DNA of 12,672 bases, taken from Prevotella sp. GTDB lineage: Bacteria; Bacteroidota; Bacteroidia; Bacteroidales; Dysgonomonadaceae. The stretch covers positions 1 through 12,672 of the forward strand of contig JAISES010000067.1 of the NCBI GenBank assembly GCA_031263965.1, read 5' to 3'. Positions 7,116 to 12,672 of the stretch are shown here, piece after piece. The notes beneath the pieces were generated by a model. The model did not search any database and was not told the origin of the DNA. It worked only from the letters and a program-made list of their open reading frames with translations. Both the position numbers and the translations under genes were made by a program. The first letter of the stretch is position 1. Every line of letters begins with the position of its first letter.

Positions 7116-7693
7116 ATCCGGAAGTCGCCAAACAAAGGAATTTATTATTTGAAAAATACGTTAACCCTTATTTGAATATGGTGTATAAGTTGTGCGTCAA
7201 CTATACATACAATCCGGCTAATATAGAAGAAAACTATACGGAAGTCCTTGCGAACTTTTACCGTAGAATCGAGACTTATAATCCCGACCTGTCCATATTG
7301 ACATGGCTGCATATTATTACTAAACGGCAGATCGCCGAAATCGAGAAAAGGCGGAAACGGCATGATAATAAAGATTATGACCAGGATATTGAAATGTATA
7401 TCGATGATGTCTCCGACGGCAACGAGCCGGGGGGTAATATCATGGACGCCAAGAACTACAGGGAATTATACAGCGACGATATCCTCTTTGTTTTAGACCG
7501 GATGAAAAGCCTCCACCGGGACGCTTTCCTTCTACAGGAAGCGGGATATTCTCTGAAAGAGATAGCTGAAATAGAATTCAACAGGGGCACGTTAAAATCC
7601 CGTAATATAGAAACGGTTAAAAGCAGGTTGTTCCTTGCCCGTCAGTTTCTGAAAAATAATCTGACAAGAGATGGCAGGAGAAAGGCAGATTAA
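7073..7693 (+). CDS. Phage-encoded sigma-70 family (ECF-like) factor
   Basis: A 206-residue sigma factor likely redirecting host RNA polymerase to phage promoters, analogous in role to T4 gp55. Residues 22-95 fit sigma region 2: a Tyr-rich helix, a segment around Phe62-Tyr-Arg-Arg, Tyr69-Asn-Pro, then Thr77-Trp-Leu-His-Ile-Ile-Thr-Lys-Arg, the typical -10 recognition and melting stretch. A polar, acidic linker (98-133) follows, then region 4 (about 135-194) with a helix-turn-helix from Gly158-Tyr-Ser-Leu-Lys-Glu-Ile-Ala to Thr181-Val-Lys-Ser-Arg-Leu. The turn is about seven residues longer than in ordinary ECF factors and contains Gly-Thr-Leu-Lys-Ser-Arg (172-177) just before Glu-Thr-Val-Lys-Ser-Arg (180-185), like a small duplication. 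There is no region 1.1 or 3, so it is ECF-sized. The start overlaps the upstream gene by 43 bases and the end overlaps the next by 23. Confidence 0.85.
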   Translation: MEEQVREGIPDRELNPEVAKQRNLLFEKYVNPYLNMVYKLCVNYTYNPANIEENYTEVLANFYRRIETYNPDLSILTWLHIITKRQIAEIEKRRKRHDNKDYDQDIEMYIDDVSDGNEPGGNIMDAKNYRELYSDDILFVLDRMKSLHRDAFLLQEAGYSLKEIAEIEFNRGTLKSRNIETVKSRLFLARQFLKNNLTRDGRRKAD

Positions 7694-8264
7694 GCAGGTA
7701 ATGACCGTTTATACGGAGATAATGACCCGGCTGGTCGATAAAACTTTCCGTTTTTCACAGGGAGGTAAAACCCTCCGCGCCATCTCCGGATTCTTAGATA
7801 AATTTGAAAAAGAGTACGGGATAATCACCAGGGAACGCCTTGTCGATTTCTGTATCTATATAGCCCATATATACCGGAAAAGAGAAAAACGGACCATTCA
7901 GCAAATGTTTGGTTCAACCTCGCTTGACCGGTTCGGGGAATCGAAGCAGGGAAGGGTGTATTATGAAGATAAATGGTTGTCGGACGGGCAATTGACAAGG
8001 GATTACCTCTATCATCTTATAGCTGACAGAAAAGAGCACCCGCAGGCAAAATATATCTATGTTTTGTCTGAAGAGGGCACGAAAAAAAGACTGTTAAACC
8101 AAAAAACCGGGTATTTGCTTTGCCAGACCTCCACGCTTGGCTGGAGTCCTGCCTCAGAAACGTGCGGACAGTGCATGTTTAAGCGGGAGTGCATGAAAGA
8201 GACGCAACGTAAATACCCGGAACTTTACCGAATCCGTTCAGAATATGGCAAATCCAACAAATAA
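7671..8264 (+). CDS. Unknown protein with C-terminal four-cysteine motif
   Basis: A 197-residue protein of unknown family. The N-terminal half (1-90) is basic and helix-rich; the C-terminal half has a Tyr-rich segment with Trp102, then four cysteines at 151, 165, 168 and 174. Spacing C-x13-C-x2-C-x5-C could hold zinc or an iron-sulfur cluster. The C-x2-C-x5-C part equals that of AddB/Cas4-type iron-sulfur nucleases, but no PD-(D/E)xK nuclease motif is apparent between the cysteines. It sits between the sigma factor and the replicative helicase and overlaps the helicase gene by 20 bases. By position, helicase loader (as for T4 gp59) or transcription partner are the obvious hypotheses; nothing in the sequence proves either. 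The ATG at 7671 overlaps the sigma gene by 23 bases; the ATG at 7701, just after the sigma stop, is a good alternative start. Confidence 0.75.
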   Translation: MAGERQIKQVMTVYTEIMTRLVDKTFRFSQGGKTLRAISGFLDKFEKEYGIITRERLVDFCIYIAHIYRKREKRTIQQMFGSTSLDRFGESKQGRVYYEDKWLSDGQLTRDYLYHLIADRKEHPQAKYIYVLSEEGTKKRLLNQKTGYLLCQTSTLGWSPASETCGQCMFKRECMKETQRKYPELYRIRSEYGKSNK

Positions 8265-9603
8265 CGTATTAACGCCGGAGTTCCTGATGGACCTGTTCAT
8301 GACCTGTTTGGAAAACGATTATATCCTGGGAATTGTATCAGAGCACCTGAAAGAAGAACATCTCCCGGACAGGGATTTCCAGGCCTTACATGCTTATTTC
8401 CGCGATTATTATAAATCATACAAAAAGCCGCCGTCATACAGCGTATTGATACAGATGATGTCCGGCAAGAGGGGCGCGTCGGCCTTACTGGAAGATATTT
8501 ACGATACTGCTTCGCCTATGGAGCCGAAAGTTCTCCTGGAAAAACTGGAAGAATACATCAAACAGGTAAAGTTTCAGAAGATGTACCAGGATATCGGGAA
8601 ATTATTCGTCCGGCAGGAACATCAAGAAGCTTCCGAAAAAATGCGCGAACATGTCGAATGGGCCGGTTCTTTCAGTTTGAGGGGCTCTGAATTTATCGAT
8701 GTGGTGGAAACATTCGGGAAAAGATTCAAAACAAACAGGCAAAAATATAATTCCGTTAATAAACAGCCTCCGATCACCCGGTTTTACATCGACGACCTCG
8801 ACGTGATGAATGAAGGACGTGAATTAAGGACACAGCTGACTTGCCTTCTCGCGCCGACAGGCGTCGGGAAAAGCCATGCGGCCAGGTGGATCGGGAAAAG
8901 CGCCTGCCAGATAGACGGCCTTAATGTCCTTCATTTCCAGCTGGAAGGCAGCGAAGAGGAGGTTGTCAACGCTTATTCGGCTTCTTTGGCGGCTTGCAGC
9001 ACATTCCGTTATGAAACCGGCACGTTACGCGATAAGGATGTTGAAAAAATGGAGGAAATGCTTCAATCCGTATCGGGAACGCTGTTTGTGAAATCTTATC
9101 CTAAATTCAACACCAAAGTTTCCACCATCGATATAAAAAACGGCATCAACGAATTCCGGAAACGGCATAACTATAATCCGGATGTGGTCATAATCGATTC
9201 GATGGATCTACTTTCGGATTCAAGCCATAAAAAATGGGGAGAGAACGGAGTCAGGCATCAAAGGATCGCTGTTGCCAATGACCTGAAGGACCTGGCTGCG
9301 GATGAAAAGGTCTGGATGGTTGCAACCTATCAGGCTACCATTGAAAACCGGGACTGGCTGAATGACGAAAAGAACGTGCTGACCGAGTATAACTGTGCGG
9401 AAGCTAAAGGCCTGGCCCGTCCGATGACGCACCTGATCACGCTTAACCAGAGCGACAGGGAAAGAAAAGAACGGGTGATGCGGCTCTATGTAGCTAAAAG
9501 CCGCTTTTTTGAAAAAGGAGAACCCTTCAAAATAGCTACCGATTATAACACCGAACAATTTTATGATTCGGTACGGACATTAAACTTAAATAAAATAAAC
9601 TAA
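8245..9603 (+). CDS. dnaB: Replicative DNA helicase, DnaB/T4 gp41 type
   Basis: A 452-residue hexameric 5'-3' helicase that would unwind the fork and interact with the primase. The N-terminal domain (1-145) is helical, like DnaB/gp41 N-domains. The RecA-like motor follows: Walker A Ala-Pro-Thr-Gly-Val-Gly-Lys209-Ser210, catalytic Glu234 after His-Phe-Gln-Leu, Walker B Val-Val-Ile-Ile-Asp318, Gln363 in Thr-Tyr-Gln (the sensor glutamine position) and Lys418-Ser-Arg420, the usual position of the arginine finger that reaches the neighbouring subunit. The set is complete, so activity is expected. Length fits DnaB (about 470) and gp41 (475). The start overlaps the previous gene by 20 bases, with no competing downstream Met before residue 15. 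Confidence 0.93.
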   Translation: MANPTNNVLTPEFLMDLFMTCLENDYILGIVSEHLKEEHLPDRDFQALHAYFRDYYKSYKKPPSYSVLIQMMSGKRGASALLEDIYDTASPMEPKVLLEKLEEYIKQVKFQKMYQDIGKLFVRQEHQEASEKMREHVEWAGSFSLRGSEFIDVVETFGKRFKTNRQKYNSVNKQPPITRFYIDDLDVMNEGRELRTQLTCLLAPTGVGKSHAARWIGKSACQIDGLNVLHFQLEGSEEEVVNAYSASLAACSTFRYETGTLRDKDVEKMEEMLQSVSGTLFVKSYPKFNTKVSTIDIKNGINEFRKRHNYNPDVVIIDSMDLLSDSSHKKWGENGVRHQRIAVANDLKDLAADEKVWMVATYQATIENRDWLNDEKNVLTEYNCAEAKGLARPMTHLITLNQSDRERKERVMRLYVAKSRFFEKGEPFKIATDYNTEQFYDSVRTLNLNKIN

Positions 9604-9640
9604 TGCCTTGGGCGGCTTTGTAAAACCCGCGAAAACTTAT

Positions 9641-10057
9641 ATGAAAAAATATATTGGAATAAAAGAAATCAATGCGATACCGATGAACCGGCAGGAGTAC
9701 AACGATTTCAGAGGTTGGACGTTGCCTGAAGATGAAGACGGGTCGGATGAAGGGTATCTTGTAGAGTATATCGATGGGGGAAAAGCGAATACCCCGCAAT
9801 ATTCCGGCTATGTAAGCTGGTCTCCCAAAGATGTGTTTGAAAAAGCATATAAAATTGCGGACACCCCGCTTGACAGAATGTACATTGAATATAATGAGTT
9901 GATAGACAAGTACAATAAACTTGTGCTCTTCCTTGGACGTAAAGACTGTGGGAATGTAGCCGGAGAAACGCAGGCTTCCCTTATGGAACAGCAAATGCTG
10001 CAAATGAAAAGTTACCTGCTGACATTAAGGACAAGGATTGAATTAATGAAGAGATAA
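9641..10057 (+). CDS. Phage accessory protein with Acb2/Tad1-like helical hairpin (putative cyclic-nucleotide sponge)
   Basis: A 138-residue two-domain protein. Residues 1-72 form a domain I recognise as common in small phage proteins: Tyr-Ile-Gly at the start, Pro-Met-x-Arg-x-Glu-Tyr, Arg-Gly-Trp, Glu-Gly-Tyr-Leu-Val-Glu-Tyr, Asp-Gly-Gly-Lys and Gly-Tyr-Val-Ser-Trp-Ser-Pro-Lys; it often precedes other accessory domains, including DUF2829/Tad2. Residues 77-138 read as two helices with Leu/Tyr spacing and a short loop (99-109); the second has Met-Glu-Gln-Gln-Met-Leu-Gln-Met-Lys-Ser-Tyr then Arg-Thr-Arg-Ile. This resembles the Acb2/Tad1 hairpin of anti-CBASS and anti-Thoeris sponges, which bind host signalling nucleotides without cutting them. 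Function is inferred by similarity recalled from the family. The frame opens at a TTG (9608), but the ATG at 9641 begins exactly at the domain. It lies between helicase and primase and is followed by a strong hairpin. Confidence 0.8.
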   Translation: MKKYIGIKEINAIPMNRQEYNDFRGWTLPEDEDGSDEGYLVEYIDGGKANTPQYSGYVSWSPKDVFEKAYKIADTPLDRMYIEYNELIDKYNKLVLFLGRKDCGNVAGETQASLMEQQMLQMKSYLLTLRTRIELMKR

Positions 10058-10066
10058 CGATAATAA

Positions 10067-10107
10067 ATGAATTACCGGCAGATATTCTTATGCTGCCGGT
10101 AATTTAT
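10067..10107 (+). terminator. Strong hairpin, possible terminator or primase translation control
   Basis: ATTACCGGCAG (10071-10081) and CTGCCGGTAAT (10093-10103) are perfect complements around an 11-base loop. One more A-T pair and, with a G-U pair, two further pairs extend the stem to about 15. The right arm runs into TTTATATAATAAAT, a loose T-rich tail. It lies 13 bases after the upstream stop codon and ends about 15-20 bases before the primase ATG at 10123. It could be a leaky Rho-independent terminator lowering expression of primase and polymerase, an RNA 3'-end stabiliser, or a structure affecting ribosome access. Confidence 0.65.
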
Positions 10108-10122
10108 ATAATAAATCCAAAT

Positions 10123-11169
10123 ATGCTTATCACCAGACAGGACAGGGATTTCCTTATCAGCGAGTTATCGATTGAACTCCAGGCTAAACCGGACGGCAGC
10201 AATAAAAACCTTATTGTTCCAACCTGTATTTATTGTGGAAAAACAAGAGGAAAGATGGGCATCTATATCGGTAAGGAGACCGATAAGAAAAAACTGTTTG
10301 TCAGCCATTGTTTTTCATGCGGACATACCACTAAAGATATAAATCAGTTACTGGATGATATTGGGCGTCCTGATCTGAAATTAACAGAGACCGCCGATTT
10401 CCGTCCGGTAACAGAGCTTAACCCTTTCTTCCAACTGGAAGAAGGCGATGAAATAGACGACGAACTGGCTGTTGTAGATATGCCTGAAGGGTGGAAAAGA
10501 TGCTTTAAGAACCCATACCTTAAAGAACGCGGATTTACAAGCGATGATTATGATTATTTCCAGGTTGGCACTACGCGCGGGCTGAACTTCCGGTTTGAAA
10601 ATTATGTGGTATTTCCAATTATTGACAACAAAGATATTGCCGGTTATATATCGCGGCATGTCTGGGATAAAGACAAGATTGAGGAATATAACCGGAAAGC
10701 AAGGAGAGCAGGGAAATATGAGGTCAGGCGGTATAACAACAGTGTCGAAAACGACTTCTCCAGACTGCTCTACAATTATGACGGTGTTATGGAGGATGAG
10801 ACAGATACTGTCGTTATTGTGGAAGGCGTGTTCGACGTTATAGCGCTGACACGCAAGCTTGAATTATATGACAACCGGCAAATCGCCGTCGTTGCCACAT
10901 TCGGAAAGAAAATCTCCCAGACCCAGATTTACAAGCTGCAAGCCAAAGGAGTAAAAACGGTTGTCATCGGGTATGATTCAGACGCGTTAGACGCCATTAA
11001 CAATACGGCGGAAACCTTGAATGAATACTTTGACGTCTACATTGCAAAAATTGAAAGTGCCGGGAAAGATTGGGACGAGATGTCGTTCTGGGATATTTAC
11101 GACACATTTTCCGGCAATCTGAAAACCCCGGTAGAATATAAATTAAATACAATACAGGTTCAATTATGA
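10123..11169 (+). CDS. dnaG: DNA primase, DnaG/T4 gp61-like, zinc-finger plus TOPRIM
   Basis: A 348-residue primase that would make RNA primers for lagging-strand synthesis with the DnaB-type helicase. The N-terminal zinc-binding domain has Cys35-x2-Cys38 and Cys63-x2-Cys66 followed by Gly-His68. The middle part (about 120-220) matches the RNA-polymerase N-lobe of DnaG-like primases (Tyr-Leu-x-Glu-Arg-Gly; Phe-Pro-Ile...Gly-Tyr-Ile-Ser-Arg). The TOPRIM fold has Val-Ile-Val-Glu234-Gly and Gly-Tyr-Asp285-Ser-Asp287, plus Gly-Lys-Asp316 further on, so the metal site is intact. No separate helicase domain is fused, as in T4 rather than T7. The frame is also open from an ATG at 10090, but that codon lies in the loop of the upstream hairpin, so the ATG at 10123 is preferred. 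The stop overlaps the polymerase start as ATGA. Confidence 0.9.
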   Translation: MLITRQDRDFLISELSIELQAKPDGSNKNLIVPTCIYCGKTRGKMGIYIGKETDKKKLFVSHCFSCGHTTKDINQLLDDIGRPDLKLTETADFRPVTELNPFFQLEEGDEIDDELAVVDMPEGWKRCFKNPYLKERGFTSDDYDYFQVGTTRGLNFRFENYVVFPIIDNKDIAGYISRHVWDKDKIEEYNRKARRAGKYEVRRYNNSVENDFSRLLYNYDGVMEDETDTVVIVEGVFDVIALTRKLELYDNRQIAVVATFGKKISQTQIYKLQAKGVKTVVIGYDSDALDAINNTAETLNEYFDVYIAKIESAGKDWDEMSFWDIYDTFSGNLKTPVEYKLNTIQVQL

Positions 11170-12672
11170 AAGAGCTGGAGGAATGGCTGACCGTCAATAA
11201 AATCTCATACAAAGTGATTGACGATGAGGTAATTGAAATAACCGGTTTCGGTAAAATGTTTTTTGAAGATACCGGCAAAATACAATCCATTTTTAAAAAA
11301 GATAAAGATGGAGGGGTCGTTTTCAACAGCATGGAACACCCGCAGGTATTAATCGAAGAAGGGATAGGCTACTGCGTATTTAAATTCGGCAACAACTTTT
11401 ATTATACCGATTTACAGAAGGACTTTAAATTAAACATCCTGAAATATATTGGGAAAAGGGTTCCGCCCGTACAGAAATTCGAATATGTAAACCTGGGAAT
11501 CCATACCCCTTATGAATTGCTTAACGGAAGCTTTATGCCTGAAGCCTGGGTTGAAAAGGCTTTGTTCTGCGGACATCCCGGAACCGGTATCTGCGACCGG
11601 AATACAATGGCGGCATGTTACAATTTCCAGAAAACATGCGAAGCTAAGAATCTGAAATATGTTTTTGGCTATTCGCTGAATTTCACAGAGGGCGAAAATA
11701 AAGTCGGAGCTAAGGTCTATGTCCAGACTCAGAAAGGACTTCAGAACTTACTGAGGATACAAAAAGCCATTATGGTGGACAGTCCGGATAAAACGATCCC
11801 TTTTGACGAGTTGTTACGCCGTGGGGATGGAAATATAATTGTCCTGGATAAATATTCATCTTTTTGGGTAAAAGACAATAAGGAAGCTTTATGGGATTTA
11901 CAGGACAACTTTATCGATGTTTTCTTCCAGGTGGATCTATCCGAATATAAGGCCGAAAGGATAGACAGTAAAGTCCTGAATGCGGCTAAACTATATTTTG
12001 ACGGGATTTACTGGGATGAAGATTACGACCTTCCCCCTATACTGCTGACTGACTGCTATTATCTTGATAAAGACGATGCGAAAAACAAAATCATCCTTAA
12101 TAAGGTGGCAGAAGGCGCCGCCCATGAGCAAAGCGACGAGCAGTTCTACAAAGACGCCGATGAGCATTACGAATTGTTTGAGCAACTGTTCGACCCTGAA
12201 AAGTGGGATATTCCCGCGTTGTTCAGGGAATGTTGCGACAATACGATATATATCCTTGAAAATGCCAACGCCCGGTTCGATAATACACGGAATTTCATGC
12301 CCAAGTATGATTTAACCCAGGAAGAATTAAAGAAGTACGGAACTGCCCATACGATGTTTAACCGGCTTCTGGAAGAGGGTTTTGAACGGTTGGCGCCGGA
12401 GGGAAAGGAAGAACAGTACAGGAAGCAGATGTCCTACGAGAAATATATTATCGAATCGACCAATAACGTCGATTACCTGCTTGTACAATACGACACCTGC
12501 AACTGGGCCAGGCAAAACGGCATACTGGTTGGTTGTGGCCGTGGTTCTGCTGCCGGTTCCCTGTTGCTTTACCTGCTGGGCATCACATTGATAGACCCTA
12601 TCAAGTACGACCTGATCTTCGAGCGTTTCCTACTCCCGGAACGTGCCGGATTATACCCGTCCGATACAACGA
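11166..12672 (+). CDS. dnaE: C-family DNA polymerase (Pol III alpha/DnaE type), 3' end outside window
   Basis: The first 502 codons of the replicative polymerase; the frame runs off the window end. Recognisable parts: an N-terminal extension of about 105 residues not found in standard DnaE; a PHP domain at about 106-300 (Ile-His-Thr-Pro-Tyr-Glu-Leu-Leu-Asn-Gly at 112-121; Leu-Thr-Asp-Cys-Tyr-Tyr-Leu at 294-300); and the start of the polymerase palm with Gly-Cys-Gly-Arg-Gly-Ser-Ala-Ala-Gly-Ser (456-465), Leu-Gly-Ile-Thr...Asp-Pro and Phe-Glu-Arg-Phe-Leu-Leu-Pro-Glu-Arg (485-493). The window ends just where the first catalytic Asp motif is expected. Several PHP metal ligands are replaced (Gly111 and Arg145 where His is usual, Tyr298 for His), so PHP-linked exonuclease activity is probably absent. 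The start overlaps the primase stop (ATGA). A C-family polymerase beside T4-like recombination genes is unusual. Confidence 0.9.
   Translation, partial: MKELEEWLTVNKISYKVIDDEVIEITGFGKMFFEDTGKIQSIFKKDKDGGVVFNSMEHPQVLIEEGIGYCVFKFGNNFYYTDLQKDFKLNILKYIGKRVPPVQKFEYVNLGIHTPYELLNGSFMPEAWVEKALFCGHPGTGICDRNTMAACYNFQKTCEAKNLKYVFGYSLNFTEGENKVGAKVYVQTQKGLQNLLRIQKAIMVDSPDKTIPFDELLRRGDGNIIVLDKYSSFWVKDNKEALWDLQDNFIDVFFQVDLSEYKAERIDSKVLNAAKLYFDGIYWDEDYDLPPILLTDCYYLDKDDAKNKIILNKVAEGAAHEQSDEQFYKDADEHYELFEQLFDPEKWDIPALFRECCDNTIYILENANARFDNTRNFMPKYDLTQEELKKYGTAHTMFNRLLEEGFERLAPEGKEEQYRKQMSYEKYIIESTNNVDYLLVQYDTCNWARQNGILVGCGRGSAAGSLLLYLLGITLIDPIKYDLIFERFLLPERAGLYPSDTT

Noticed and set aside
7671..8264. Cas4/AddB-type iron-sulfur nuclease
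   Set aside because: Cysteine spacing matches in part, but no PD-(D/E)xK motif is visible and the first cysteine is only 14 residues before the cluster.
9608..9640. TTG start for the sponge-like protein
   Set aside because: The recognisable domain starts at the ATG at 9641; the 11 extra residues do not fit the family pattern I know.
1..12672. tRNA genes, CRISPR arrays, insertion sequences, integrase or recoded stop codons
   Set aside because: None was seen: no cloverleaf-like segment, no regularly spaced repeat-spacer array, no transposase or integrase motif, and the + strand genes end on ordinary TAA/TGA stops without in-frame stops inside conserved domains.

Overview
The window looks like the left part of the DNA replication and recombination block of a tailed phage or prophage of Bacteroidales. 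Three things suggest this host group: a Bacteroides-type promoter (TTTG, 19 bp, TACCTTTG) in front of the first gene; A-rich leaders without strong Shine-Dalgarno sequences; and a divergent gene for a small lipoprotein with a Cys-Ser-Gln-Glu-Asp start typical of Bacteroidetes export. Phage origin is inferred from gene content and packing: eleven head-to-tail genes with overlaps or very short gaps. No structural, packaging or integrase gene is visible, so virulent phage, prophage and other large element cannot be separated here.

Layout. Positions 1-111 hold no convincing gene. A lipoprotein gene (112-468) runs leftward. Positions 469-1004 are an AT-rich intergenic region with inverted and direct repeats. 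They lead into a tandem 12-bp repeat that overlaps the promoter at 1005-1035. Everything to the right is on the + strand: an unrecognised protein (1069), a ssDNA-binding protein (1556), SbcD/gp47-like nuclease (2960) and SbcC/gp46-like ATPase (4003), a RuvC-fold resolvase (6320), a small basic protein (6837), a sigma-70-family factor (7073), a four-cysteine protein (7671), a DnaB-type helicase (8245), a two-domain protein ending in an Acb2/Tad1-like helical hairpin (9641), a DnaG-type primase (10123), and the first 502 codons of a C-family DNA polymerase (11166 to the window end).

How it fits together. Helicase, primase, polymerase and ssDNA-binding protein form a replisome. The SbcC/SbcD pair and the RuvC-like enzyme would supply T4-style end processing and junction resolution. 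The sigma factor would link replication-stage expression to later phage transcription. The set is a hybrid: T4-like recombination functions next to a bacterial-type polymerase III alpha subunit whose PHP domain has lost metal ligands.

The most interesting element is the 9641-10057 gene. It appears to be a cyclic-nucleotide sponge (anti-CBASS/anti-Thoeris type) fused to a common phage accessory domain and placed inside the replication operon. A strong hairpin directly after it (10071-10103) may separate its expression from the primase and polymerase. All family assignments come from motifs read by eye; no database search was possible.
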